A DNA stretch of 42,408 nt from Tannerella sp. (lineage in GTDB: Bacteria; Bacteroidota; Bacteroidia; Bacteroidales; Tannerellaceae): the NCBI GenBank assembly GCA_031276175.1, contig JAISNP010000121.1, positions 1 to 42,408 on the forward strand, in the 5' to 3' direction. The position numbers and the translations under genes are program-made. This document shows, piece by piece, positions 8,359 through 17,274 of the stretch (position 1 is the stretch's first letter; each line of letters opens with the position of its first letter). A model generated the notes under the pieces. That model saw only the letters and a list, made by a program, of their open reading frames with translations, was not told the origin of the DNA and searched no databases.

Positions 8359-9855
8359 ATGAAAAAATTCTTTTTTGCCGCAATCTGCCTGTCCTGCGTC
8401 CTTACAACCGTTCGGGCGCAGACGCAGATACGCGAAACGCCCACCGACGAAGAAAAATACCTCGACGCCATGCACCGCCACATCACCTCCGACAAGCTCT
8501 ACGGCTACGTCTGCCTCCTGTCGGACACCGCCCTCCGAGGACGTCTGGCCGGCTCTGAAGGCATGGCGCAGGCCGTCGCCATCGTAGAAAACTACTACCG
8601 GGAATGGCGACTGCTTCCCGCCGCCGGCAACGGCGCCTACCTTCAAACCTATCCGCACCCCTGCGTAGAAATACACGACGGAAGCACGATGGAAATCCTC
8701 TTCCCCATGCAGGGACGCAAACGCGGCGAAACCGTTTGGATGCCTAAACAATACCCCTGGGCCGAAGGATGGTTTGCCGGCAACTCATCCGGCAACGGCG
8801 AGATCGAAGCAGACGTCGTATACGCCGGCTTCGGCGTAACCGCGCCCGAACTCGGATACGACGACTATGCCGGAACAGACGTCCGGGGAAAAATCGTACT
8901 CATCGAAGGCGAAACCCCCAACCGCAGCACGTCCCCGGACTCCATCGCGATGTGGTACCCGCACACCCTCCACCAAAACAAACTCGCCAATGCCGCACGC
9001 CACGGCGCCGCCGGAATGCTCTACTGCTGGGTGCCCGGCCCGAACGCGCACTACAACCCCGACTTCGTCTACTGCCACGTCACCCTGCCGGTAGTAAACG
9101 ACATCTTCGCCGGCACGGGAAAAAACTATCGGGAAACGGTCGATAAAATATACGCAACCCAACGACCCGCCTCGTTCGAAACCGGAAAAAGAGCACGCAT
9201 CAAAATGAACTCCACCTACAACCCCGACGCCACAGGCAAAAACATCCTGGGCGTCGTAAAAGGCAGCGACCCCGCGCTGGCGGACGAATACGTAATCATC
9301 TCCGCCCACCTCGACCATCTGGGAATGATACCTTACCACATCGCCGGAGCAAACGACAACAACGCCTCGACGGCAACCCTGCTCGGCGTCGCCGAAGCAA
9401 TCTCGAAATCCGCCATCAAACCGAAACGCAGCATACTCTTCCTCACCCTCGACGGCGAAGAAGCCGGACTGACGGGCAGCAACCACTACACGCGCCATCC
9501 CACCATCGAAAAAAACAACATTAAAGCCATCATCAATCTCGAAATGCTCGGCACGGGCGAATCACTGGCCGCCGCAGTAGCCGAAACCTCCCCGCACCTG
9601 AAGCCCTTTCTCGAAGAAGCCAACGCCAAATACGTACACCGCCGCCTCACCGTCCGCTCCAACCCCTACCTGACGCGGCCGCGCACCGACGGCGCCGTCT
9701 TTGCAAAAGCCGGATACCCCGTAGCCGACATCCGCGCAAGAGAAAGCCGCTACTACCATCACCCCCTGGACAATCCCGAATCCATCAATCCCGAAATGCT
9801 CCAATCGGCCGCCCAATGGCTCTACTGGATTGCGATCCTGATTGCCGATCAATAA
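8359..9855 (+). CDS. Exported M28-family metallopeptidase (second copy)
   Basis: A 498-residue protein with a signal peptide ending at about VRAQ (residues 18-21). Like its neighbour it carries a PA-like insert (VVYAGFGVTAPELGYDDYAG near 153-172; ARHGAAGML). The M28 ligands are H317 (SAHLDH), D333 (GANDNNAS), E367 base and E368 ligand (DGEEAG), E395 (NLEMLG) and H467 (YYHHPLD). Overall similarity to the first M28 protein looks modest, so this is probably an old rather than a recent duplication. It is last in the operon. Downstream lies the 21-bp repeat array and no obvious terminator was seen. Confidence 0.92.
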   Translation: MKKFFFAAICLSCVLTTVRAQTQIRETPTDEEKYLDAMHRHITSDKLYGYVCLLSDTALRGRLAGSEGMAQAVAIVENYYREWRLLPAAGNGAYLQTYPHPCVEIHDGSTMEILFPMQGRKRGETVWMPKQYPWAEGWFAGNSSGNGEIEADVVYAGFGVTAPELGYDDYAGTDVRGKIVLIEGETPNRSTSPDSIAMWYPHTLHQNKLANAARHGAAGMLYCWVPGPNAHYNPDFVYCHVTLPVVNDIFAGTGKNYRETVDKIYATQRPASFETGKRARIKMNSTYNPDATGKNILGVVKGSDPALADEYVIISAHLDHLGMIPYHIAGANDNNASTATLLGVAEAISKSAIKPKRSILFLTLDGEEAGLTGSNHYTRHPTIEKNNIKAIINLEMLGTGESLAAAVAETSPHLKPFLEEANAKYVHRRLTVRSNPYLTRPRTDGAVFAKAGYPVADIRARESRYYHHPLDNPESINPEMLQSAAQWLYWIAILIADQ

Positions 9856-9999
9856 ACAATTCTCCCCTTCGGGAAAGACACACGCAGCCCGCGTGCGGAC
9901 GAAACTGCTACTCCGTGGCACGGCAAACCGTTTCCCTAATCCGGAATACATCTCATTTACGGAAACAGACCCTTTTTCTACGGCAATAACCTGAATATT
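9856..9999. other. Intergenic spacer before the 21-bp array
   Basis: Non-coding stretch after the second M28 gene. No ATG, convincing terminator or promoter was found. An in-frame TAA near 9933 closes the repeat reading frame on its upstream side. Confidence 0.5.
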
Positions 10000-10587
10000 G
10001 TCGACGCCTCCGCCCAAAGTGTCGACGCCTCCGCCAAGGTTGTCGACGCCTGCGCCGAAAGTGTCGACGTCTCCGCACAAAGTGTCGACGTCTCCGCCCA
10101 AAGTGTCGACGCCTCCGCCCAAAGTGTCGACGCCTCCGCCGAAAGTGTCGACGTCTCCGCCAAGAATGTCGACGTTGTCGCCAAGAATGTCGACGTTGTC
10201 GCCAAGAATGTCGACGTTGTCACGAAGAATGTCGACGTTGTCGCAAAGAATGTCGACGTTGTCACGAAGAATGTCGACGTTGTCGCCAAGAATGTCGACG
10301 TTGTCACGAAGAATGTCGACGTTGTCGCGAAGAATGTCGACGTTGTCGCCAAGAATGTCGACGTTGTCGCCAAGAATGTCGACGTTGTCGCGAAGAATGT
10401 CGACGTTGTCACGAAGAATGTCGACGTTGTCACGAAGAATGTCGACGTTGTCGCCGAGAATGTCGACGTTGCCGGCAAGAATGTCGACGTTGTCGCAAAG
10501 AATGTCGACGTTGTCGCCAAGAATGTCGACGTTGTCACGAAGAATGTCGACGTTGTCGCAAAGAATGTCGACGTTGTCGGCAATAGT
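10000..10587. repeat. Tandem array: 28 copies of a 21-bp unit starting GTCGAC
   Basis: GTCGAC recurs every 21 bp without a break from 10000 to 10567, giving 28 units. Units 1-7 are one subtype (GCC/GTC TCC after GTCGAC, ending AAAGT or similar), unit 8 is a hybrid, and units 9-28 are a second subtype (GTTGTC, ending AAGAAT). In the frame GTC GAC GTT GTC the array reads as heptads V-D-V-V-A/T-K-N, and the last-codon changes GCC, GCA and GCG are silent. Frame has no start codon upstream and runs out into antisense dinB, so an intact gene is not claimed. Array is open in other frames too because the unit is a multiple of three. Confidence 0.95.
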
Positions 10588-10697
10588 TTCGGAACAATGA
10601 CAGGTTTTGCGTATATCAAGATCGTTTTTTACAGGCGGTGTCCATCAAAAAGCGGATTCGGGAAACGAGTGGCGGTAAAATCCGGCGTTTACGGAGA
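10588..10697. other. Spacer between the 21-bp array and dinB
   Basis: About 110 bp downstream of dinB on the minus strand. No strong terminator hairpin is evident. Confidence 0.4.
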
Positions 10698-11768
10698 CTA
10701 CCAAGCATCAAACAACCCCGGTTGCGTATACTCCCCCACCCTTTTCTCGTCCGCATTGCCTGCTCCGAAGCCAAGCAGCCTCACCGGCCGGCCGGACAGG
10801 TCGATCTGCTTCATCATCTCGCGCACGACAGGCCAACATTCCTGCAACCGCACAAGTTTTCGAGGGAAAGTTTTGCTGCGGGTAATTGTTTTGAAATCGG
10901 CATATTTCACTTTGATGGTAATTGTTTTTCCGTAGAAGTTTTCTTCTTTCATCCGCTCGAAGACTTCGACGGCCAAGCGGTACAGCTCGACGGTCAGGAG
11001 CATCCTGTTGTCCTTATCTTGCGGAAATGTGGTTTCCGCGCTGACGGATTTGGCGGCACGGTTCGATTCGACCGGACGGTGGTCGATTCCGCGGGCATGG
11101 AGGAAAAGAAGGCGCCCCGCTTTTCCGAACAGCCGGACGAGTTTTTCCTCCGTACATTGCTTCAGGTCGTATCCTGTATAAATGCGGTTCTCGTGCATCT
11201 TGCGGGCGGTTACTTTTCCTACGCCGAAAAACTGTTCGATTTTCAGGTTTTCGATAAATTTTTCCGCTTCTGCGGGTGTGATGACGAAGAAGCCGTTGGG
11301 CTTCCGGTATTCGGATGCGATTTTCGCCAGAAATTTGTTGAAAGAAACGCCTGCCGACGCCGTCAGGTGAGTGCGCGCGACGATTTTCTGCTGTATTTCC
11401 TTTGCAATCAGACCGGCCGAGGGGTTTTGCACATGGTTGACCGTTACGTCCAGAAACGCCTCGTCCAGCGACAGCGGCTCGACCAGTTCGGTGTATTCCA
11501 GAAAGAGTTCGCGGATTTGCATGGATACTTCATGGTATACGTCGAAACGTGGCGGCACGAAAATCAGTCCGGGACATTTTTGCTTCGCCGTCAGCGAGGG
11601 CATGGCCGAACGGATACCGAATTTCCGCGCCTCGTAGCTGGCGGTAGACACTACGCCGCGCGCCTCCGGGAAACCTACCGCTACGGGTTTTCCCCGCAAT
11701 GCCTTATTGTCCCGCTGTTCCACAGAAGCATAAAAGGCGTCCATGTCGATATGTATAATTTTCCGCAC
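10698..11768 (-). CDS. dinB: DNA polymerase IV (Y-family translesion polymerase)
   Basis: A 356-residue protein beginning MRKIIHIDMDAFYASVEQ. Metal ligands are D8, D102 and E103 (SLDEAFLD), and the SYEARKFGIRSAM stretch is typical of the finger/palm of DinB. The C-terminus ends in QPGLFDAW, a match to the QxxLF sliding-clamp binding motif. It carries out error-prone synthesis past damaged bases. It is followed by the 21-bp tandem array and preceded by the DUF4296 gene with a 50-bp gap. Confidence 0.96.
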   Translation of the reverse strand: MRKIIHIDMDAFYASVEQRDNKALRGKPVAVGFPEARGVVSTASYEARKFGIRSAMPSLTAKQKCPGLIFVPPRFDVYHEVSMQIRELFLEYTELVEPLSLDEAFLDVTVNHVQNPSAGLIAKEIQQKIVARTHLTASAGVSFNKFLAKIASEYRKPNGFFVITPAEAEKFIENLKIEQFFGVGKVTARKMHENRIYTGYDLKQCTEEKLVRLFGKAGRLLFLHARGIDHRPVESNRAAKSVSAETTFPQDKDNRMLLTVELYRLAVEVFERMKEENFYGKTITIKVKYADFKTITRSKTFPRKLVRLQECWPVVREMMKQIDLSGRPVRLLGFGAGNADEKRVGEYTQPGLFDAW

Positions 11769-11818
11769 AACAAGCGCAAGGTTACAATCTGCGAACGGGC
11801 GAGTAAGGAAGCGCGTCC

Positions 11819-12646
11819 CTATTCTCCGTCCGTCATATCCTGTTTATCGTTTTCTTCTTCCAGCGCCGGCGAGCCGTAACGATACTTTATCAACCGAATC
11901 CGATCCAGATAAATCTTTCGATACGCATCGGCCTTTCCGTCCGGACGAACGTAACCGTATACGCGCTGCGTCTTTTTCACGGGACTGACTTTCAAGATCA
12001 TTTCGCAGTATCCGTTTTCGTATACCGTGCGCGACGCCGTATAAACCGTATCGTCGCTGACGGTGCGCAGGCGTATTTCGACGGGCTTCGTCATTTGCGG
12101 CGTAATGCCCCACACATTCACACCGAAAACAAAGGCGCTGCCCGAAGAATATGCGCCGCCTCCGGGTTCGATGTCGAAGACAATCATATTGTCAAGCATC
12201 CGCGGCGACAATTCGTAGTAGCGTCGGAAATTCCATATATCCAGCGAATCACGATTTGATTCCGATACGGATTCCGGCGCCACGTCTCCCAGCGCATCAA
12301 TGCGTTTCTGCACCTCTGCGAGCGCCGCCTTGTGCACGCGCATGTAGGCATCCAGATGCCTGCCGTACCAGACGAGCGAACTGTCGTAGTCGGCTTCCGT
12401 CACGTGGTGTTTCCTGAAAACGGATTTGTAGAGCGCGTTTTTCTCCTCGTTGTCGCGAAAAACAAGAGGATCCGTCGTCGTCATTTCTTCCGCCATCTGC
12501 ATGTCGACAAGTATATCTTTCATTTTTTTTTCGGAAATGATTCCTTCGGGCACACGGCCGCACGCAATGGGCAGCACGGCGCACAAAACGAACAATCCCA
12601 AACACAAACAAGCGTTGCGAAGTACAGACGTTATATTATTATACAA
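11819..12646 (-). CDS. DUF4296 lipoprotein
   Basis: A 275-residue protein with a lipoprotein signal: hydrophobic stretch CLCLGLFVLCAVLPIAC, lipidated Cys at about residue 29 followed by Gly. The next part (ISEKKMKDILVDMQMAEEM and the KHHVTEADYDSSLVWYG segment) matches the DUF4296 family found in Bacteroidota. Function is unknown. The stop lies 50 bp from dinB, and its start is 3 bp from the lspA stop, so it is translated with the lipoprotein signal peptidase that would process it. The C-terminus is acidic and probably disordered. Confidence 0.85.
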   Translation of the reverse strand: MYNNITSVLRNACLCLGLFVLCAVLPIACGRVPEGIISEKKMKDILVDMQMAEEMTTTDPLVFRDNEEKNALYKSVFRKHHVTEADYDSSLVWYGRHLDAYMRVHKAALAEVQKRIDALGDVAPESVSESNRDSLDIWNFRRYYELSPRMLDNMIVFDIEPGGGAYSSGSAFVFGVNVWGITPQMTKPVEIRLRTVSDDTVYTASRTVYENGYCEMILKVSPVKKTQRVYGYVRPDGKADAYRKIYLDRIRLIKYRYGSPALEEENDKQDMTDGE

Positions 12647-12649
12647 AAC

Positions 12650-13288
12650 TTAAAGGGTATGATTTCGGGAACTTTCTTTTTTGAAACTTACGGAAAACGT
12701 CTTGCGGTAGAACAACAGCAGCACGGTCATGCCTGTGCAGATCGCCGAGTCGGCAAGATTGAATATCGGGCGGAAAAAGATGAACTCCTGTCCGCCCCAA
12801 ACAGGCATCCATGCAGGCAGACGGGTTTGTATCAGCGGAAAATAAAGCATGTCTACCACTTTCCCGTACAGGAAAGGCGCATAGCCTTCGCCGTGCGACA
12901 CAAACGAAGCAATCTGTCCGCGGCTGTGGTCGAAAATTACGCCGTAGAACACGCTGTCGATGATATTTCCGAACGCGCCGGCCAAAATAAATCCGATACA
13001 GGCTATATATCCGAACTTGACGTTGCGCCTGAGCAGGCGTGAAATGTAGACGACAATCGCAACCACCGCCACAATCCTGAAAACGGAAAGTATCCACTTG
13101 TCGATAAGCTCAATTCCGAAAGCCATGCCCGGATTTTCGGTAAAGTAAATCTGAAACCACGAGAAAACCTGGATGCTTTCATGCAGTTTCATATGCGTCT
13201 TTACCCAGATTTTCAGCGTCTGGTCGAGGATGAGGAGGAGGACGACGATGGCGACCGTTCCCCATACTTTTTTATGTCTCAATTGCAT
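12650..13288 (-). CDS. lspA: Lipoprotein signal peptidase (signal peptidase II)
   Basis: A 212-residue membrane protein with four predicted helices. It has the conserved ENPGMAFG segment (51-58), GNIID with catalytic D111, GKVVDM, and FNLAD with catalytic D180. The enzyme cuts prolipoproteins before the lipidated Cys in the inner membrane. It is longer than the E. coli enzyme (about 165 residues) because of an extra loop between about 121 and 165, common in Bacteroidota. It sits between the DksA-like gene and the DUF4296 lipoprotein, the order I associate with Bacteroidales. Confidence 0.96.
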   Translation of the reverse strand: MQLRHKKVWGTVAIVVLLLILDQTLKIWVKTHMKLHESIQVFSWFQIYFTENPGMAFGIELIDKWILSVFRIVAVVAIVVYISRLLRRNVKFGYIACIGFILAGAFGNIIDSVFYGVIFDHSRGQIASFVSHGEGYAPFLYGKVVDMLYFPLIQTRLPAWMPVWGGQEFIFFRPIFNLADSAICTGMTVLLLFYRKTFSVSFKKESSRNHTL

Positions 13289-13311
13289 GTGGTTTGCTTT
13301 TCCGGATTTGA

Positions 13312-13692
13312 TTATTTTACTCCGCTCTGTTTTGCTTCGATACTCAGCGTGGCATGAGGCACTGCACGCAAACGGTCTTTGGAAATCAGTTTACCTGTTT
13401 CGCGACATATCCCGTAGGTCTTGTTTTCGATGCGGATCAGCGCCGCCTGAAGGCTCTGGATGAACTTCATCTGGCGTTGCGCCAGACGGCCTGCTTCTTC
13501 TTTCGACAGCGTGGCCGCACCTTCTTCCAATACTTTGAACGTCGGCGAGGTGTCGGACACGTCGTTTCCGTCCGAATTGGTCAAACCTGCCCGCAACAAA
13601 TCATAATCTTTCTTCGCAATTTCCAGTTTTTCCAGAATTATTGCTTTGAACTCTTCCAGCTCTTCATCCGAATACTTTGTTTTCTCATTCAT
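13312..13692 (-). CDS. DksA/TraR-family protein with degenerate zinc finger
   Basis: A 126-residue protein with an N-terminal coiled-coil region (about 5-95) and the C-terminal segment YGICRETGKLISKDRLRAVP. Only one cysteine of the usual four-Cys finger is left, a form I recall as normal in Bacteroidota. DksA-like proteins bind RNA polymerase through the secondary channel; whether this one responds to ppGpp is not known from the sequence. It lies between ileS (61-bp gap) and lspA (23-bp gap) and is probably co-transcribed. Confidence 0.9.
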   Translation of the reverse strand: MNEKTKYSDEELEEFKAIILEKLEIAKKDYDLLRAGLTNSDGNDVSDTSPTFKVLEEGAATLSKEEAGRLAQRQMKFIQSLQAALIRIENKTYGICRETGKLISKDRLRAVPHATLSIEAKQSGVK

Positions 13693-13753
13693 AGGTCATC
13701 TGTTTTTGTGGATTAATATATCCTGTTCCCGTCCTGCGGCGAGGGTTCGGTTG

Positions 13754-16700
13754 TCAGGTTGTCTTTTCTATTTTTACGTACAAATTAAAGCCGTCCATGT
13801 CGAAAAGCGTCGCGGCGTCCGGTTCGCTGTCGGTCACTTCGATGGAGACGGCCAGCACCTGAGCGGCGATGTAGCTTTTGTGCGCTTCGATGGCGGCGTC
13901 TGCTTCGGGAGTGGAACGGACGGTGACGCGGATTTTGTCCGTGATCTCAAAGCCGCTGCTTTTGCGCAGATTCTGAATACGGTTTACCAGTTCGCGAGCG
14001 AGGCCTTCGCGCTGCAATTCGTCCGTGACCGTAACGTCAAGCGCAATGGTCAGGGTATTTTCGCGGGCGACCAGCCATCCGGGTATATCTTCGGAAATGA
14101 TTTCCACATCCTCGAGGGATATGACGGCCTGCTGTTCGTCGATTTGGAACCGGAAGAGGCCTTCGCGCTCAAGGGAGGCAATTTCCGTCCGGTTCATGGA
14201 TTGAATCGAGGCGGCGAGCTGTTTCATAATCTTCCCGTAGCGAGGTCCCAGTTTCTTGAAGTCGGGTTTGACTTTCTTTATTAATATGTCGTCCGTATTT
14301 TCTGCGAATTGCAGTGATTTTACATTGACTTCGCTCAGGATTAAGTTTTTTACGGCTTCGATATTTTCTTTTTGTTGTGCGTTTGCTACCGGAATCATCA
14401 GGGTTCGGAGGGGTTGACGCACTTTGATGTTCACTTTGCGTCGGAGCGCCAGCACCATCGAGGAGATGGTTTGCGCCGACTGCATACGCGCTTCGAGTTG
14501 CGCGTCGATTGCGGCTTCGTTGCAGCGGGGGAAATCGGCCAGATGTACGGATTCGGCCTGTTCGCGCCCCGAAACCCGCGTCAGGTCAAGATAAAGCCTG
14601 TCGGCATAGAAAGGGGCTATGGGCGCCATCAACTTGGCGACGGTTTCGAGACAGGCGTATAGCGTCTGATAGGCCGAGAGCTTGTCGACGGTCATGCCGC
14701 CTCCCCAGAAACGGCGGCGGTTGAGCCGGACGTACCAGTTGCTTAAGTGATTATTCACAAAATCGGCAATCGCGCGTCCGGCGCGGGTCGGTTCGTAGGC
14801 GGTGTAGTATCCGTCCGTTTCTTTTATCAGCGAATGGAGCAGGGAGAGTATCCATCGATCGATTTCGGGGCGGTCTCCGGGCGCCACGTCCGCTTCGCGA
14901 CCGGCGAATCCGTCGACGTTGGCGTAGAGCGCGAAAAAGGAGTATGTATTGTGGAGCGTGCCGAAAAACTTGCGGCGCACTTCGTCGATGCCTTCAAAGT
15001 CGAATCTGATGTTATCCCACGGCGAAGCGTTCGTAATCATGTACCAGCGCAGGGCGTCGGAGCCGTATTTTTCGATGGACTCGAAGGGATCGACGGCGTT
15101 GCCCAGTCGTTTGGACATTTTGTTTCCGTTTCTGTCCAGCACCAGCCCGTTGGAGACTACCGCGCGGAACGAAACGCTGTCGAAGATCATCACCGCGAGC
15201 GCATGGAGGGTAAAAAACCATCCCCGTGTCTGGTCGACGCCTTCGGCAATGAAATCGGCGGGATAGACGGCGGCGTCGAGCGTCCGGGAGCCGAAGGGAT
15301 AGTGTATTTGTGCATAGGGCATGGCGCCGGAGTCGAACCATACGTCGATCAGGTCGGTTTCGCGCGTCATTGGCTGCCCGCTGTCGGAAACCAGTACGAT
15401 GTCGTCCACGAAGGGGCGGTGCATATCTATCCGGCGATAGTTCTCGGCGGAGTAATCTCCCGGCCTGAAGCCTTTTTCGCGGAGCGGATTGGCGGTCATT
15501 ACCCCGGCATCGACCGCCCGGTCTATCTCGTCGCATAGTTCGGCAAACGAGCCGACGCATTTTTCTTCCGCGCCGTCGGATGTGCGCCATACGGGCAGCG
15601 GCGTGCCCCAGTAGCGGCTGCGGCTCAGGTTCCAGTCCTGAAGGTTTTCAAGCCATTTGCCGAAGCGTCCCGTGCCGGTGGCCTGCGGTTTCCAGAGGAT
15701 GGTTTCGTTCAGCTCCATCATTCGTTCGCGGCAGGCGGTGGTGCGGATAAACCAGCTGTCGAGCGGATAGTAGAGCACCGGTTTGTCCGTCCGCCAGCAG
15801 TGCGGATAGGTATGGACGTATTTTTCTATTTTGAAGGCCGCGCCCTGCTGTTTGAGCATGAGGCAAAGGTCGAGGTCGAGCGTAGCGTCGGCGCCGGTGA
15901 GTTCGGGGTCGTATTCGTTTTTCACGAAACGTCCGGCGTAGGGGCGGTAAAGCGCTGCGTGCATGTGCGTGGTCACGTAAGCTTCGTCCAGGTCTTCGAG
16001 TTTGAAATATCGACCCTGCAAATCTACGGCCGGACGCAGGCAGCCTTGCCTGTCGCGCAGCAACATGGGGGGTACGCCGGAGTTTTTTGCCGCGCGTGCG
16101 TCGTCGGAGCCGAAGGTGGGCGCGATGTGTACGATGCCGGCGCCGTCTTCCGTAGTCACAAAATCGCCCGTGATTACGCGAAAGGCGCCTTCGCCGGGGT
16201 TATACCAGGGGATTAGCTGTTCATACTCCATTCCGGCCAGTTCGGCGCCGTCGTATTCGGCGCGGTCGATGGTTTGCCACGGGATTTGTTTGTCGCCGAC
16301 GCGGTAATCGTCCAGCGGCAGTCCTTCGGCTTCGGGGGCGAAATAGGCGTGGAGGCGCGCTTTGGCGAGTACGAGGGTGACGGGTTCGCCGTTATAGGGG
16401 TTGCGCGTCCGGACGGCGACGTAGCGGATTTTCGGGCCGACGCAGAGCGCGGTATTGGACGGGAGCGTCCATGGAGTCGTTGTCCATGCGATAAAACAGG
16501 GCGCGCCCCATCCGGTCATTTCGGGTTTTGGGTTTTTTATTTTGAACATGGCCACGACCGTAGTGTCTTTTACGTCGCGATAGCATCCGGGCTGGTTCAG
16601 TTCGTGCGTGCTTAGCCCTGTGCCGGCGGCGGGCGAATAGGGTTGCACGGTATAGCCTTTGTAGAGGAGTTTTTTATCGTAAAGCGCCTTGATGAGGTAC

Positions 16701-17185
16701 CAGAGGGTTTCGATGTAGGCGTTGTCGTAAGTGACGTAGGGGTGTTCCATGTCGATCCAGTAACCCATCCGCTGGGTCAGTTCTTCCCATTCGCGGGTGT
16801 ATTTCATCACGTTTTTGCGGCAGGCGGCGTTATAGTCGGCTACGGAGATGGTTTTCCCGATGTCTTCTTTTGTAATGCCCAGCGCTTTTTCGACGCTGAG
16901 TTCTACGGGCAGGCCGTGCGTGTCCCAACCGGCTTTGCGTGCGACGCGGAAGCCTTTCATGGTTTTGTAGCGGCAAAAGATGTCTTTGATTGCGCGCGAA
17001 ATCACGTGGTGTATCCCCGGCATTCCGTTGGCTGAGGGCGGGCCTTCATAAAATACAAAAGACGGGCAACCTTCGCGTGCAGCCACGCTTTTGCGGAAGA
17101 TCCCGTTTGCCTGCCAGTTTTTCAATACCTCCCTGTTCACGTCCGACAAGTCGAACACATCATACTCCGTAAACCGATTACTCAT
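13754..17185 (-). CDS. ileS: Isoleucyl-tRNA synthetase
   Basis: A class I synthetase of 1143 residues from the ATG at 17185 (MSNRFTEYDVFDL). The HIGH-type motif is GIHH in PSANGMPGIHHVISRAIKD and the KMSKS motif is KMSKRLGN. The CP1 editing region lies between (GWGAPCFIAWTTTPWTLPSN), and the anticodon-binding helical domain follows. The length fits the large form usual in Bacteroidota rather than the shorter E. coli form. An upstream ATG (17200) would add five residues. It charges tRNA-Ile and removes mischarged valine. Confidence 0.96.
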   Translation of the reverse strand: MSNRFTEYDVFDLSDVNREVLKNWQANGIFRKSVAAREGCPSFVFYEGPPSANGMPGIHHVISRAIKDIFCRYKTMKGFRVARKAGWDTHGLPVELSVEKALGITKEDIGKTISVADYNAACRKNVMKYTREWEELTQRMGYWIDMEHPYVTYDNAYIETLWYLIKALYDKKLLYKGYTVQPYSPAAGTGLSTHELNQPGCYRDVKDTTVVAMFKIKNPKPEMTGWGAPCFIAWTTTPWTLPSNTALCVGPKIRYVAVRTRNPYNGEPVTLVLAKARLHAYFAPEAEGLPLDDYRVGDKQIPWQTIDRAEYDGAELAGMEYEQLIPWYNPGEGAFRVITGDFVTTEDGAGIVHIAPTFGSDDARAAKNSGVPPMLLRDRQGCLRPAVDLQGRYFKLEDLDEAYVTTHMHAALYRPYAGRFVKNEYDPELTGADATLDLDLCLMLKQQGAAFKIEKYVHTYPHCWRTDKPVLYYPLDSWFIRTTACRERMMELNETILWKPQATGTGRFGKWLENLQDWNLSRSRYWGTPLPVWRTSDGAEEKCVGSFAELCDEIDRAVDAGVMTANPLREKGFRPGDYSAENYRRIDMHRPFVDDIVLVSDSGQPMTRETDLIDVWFDSGAMPYAQIHYPFGSRTLDAAVYPADFIAEGVDQTRGWFFTLHALAVMIFDSVSFRAVVSNGLVLDRNGNKMSKRLGNAVDPFESIEKYGSDALRWYMITNASPWDNIRFDFEGIDEVRRKFFGTLHNTYSFFALYANVDGFAGREADVAPGDRPEIDRWILSLLHSLIKETDGYYTAYEPTRAGRAIADFVNNHLSNWYVRLNRRRFWGGGMTVDKLSAYQTLYACLETVAKLMAPIAPFYADRLYLDLTRVSGREQAESVHLADFPRCNEAAIDAQLEARMQSAQTISSMVLALRRKVNIKVRQPLRTLMIPVANAQQKENIEAVKNLILSEVNVKSLQFAENTDDILIKKVKPDFKKLGPRYGKIMKQLAASIQSMNRTEIASLEREGLFRFQIDEQQAVISLEDVEIISEDIPGWLVARENTLTIALDVTVTDELQREGLARELVNRIQNLRKSSGFEITDKIRVTVRSTPEADAAIEAHKSYIAAQVLAVSIEVTDSEPDAATLFDMDGFNLYVKIEKTT

Positions 17186-17216
17186 AGCAGTTTCTCTCAT
17201 TACTTGAATTTGGGCG

Positions 17217-17224
17217 CAAAGTTA
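17217..17224 (-). promoter_or_regulatory. -7 promoter element for ileS
   Basis: On the minus strand the box reads TAACTTTG, matching TAnnTTTG, about 32 bp before the ATG at 17185. No clear -33 TTTG is seen. Confidence 0.5.
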
Positions 17225-17274
17225 GTCTTTATTTGCCGAAAGAGAAAATATATTTCCCGCGCGGCGCGGCGCGG

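Noticed and set aside
6076-8751. An 891-codon open frame on the minus strand opposite the M28 and asparaginase genes.
   Set aside because: It overlaps well-supported peptidase genes with catalytic motifs. Its Phe/Val/Gly-rich composition without domains is what antisense of GC-rich, codon-biased genes yields.
9978-10619. Two apparent repeat proteins over the 21-bp array (Met-Ser-Thr-Leu type on the plus strand, Thr-Ser-Thr-Phe type on the minus strand).
   Set aside because: The 21-bp unit is a multiple of three, so several frames stay open automatically. In these frames unit differences change amino acids, unlike the V-D-V-V-A-K-N frame.
10588-10935. Continuation of the repeat frame to 10935 as a real protein C-terminus.
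   Set aside because: It runs antisense through the 3' end of dinB, which has intact motifs and a clamp-binding tail.
13312-13692. Loss of zinc-finger cysteines in the DksA-like protein as a defect.
   Set aside because: As I recall, Bacteroidota members commonly have this reduced finger, so it is probably the normal state.
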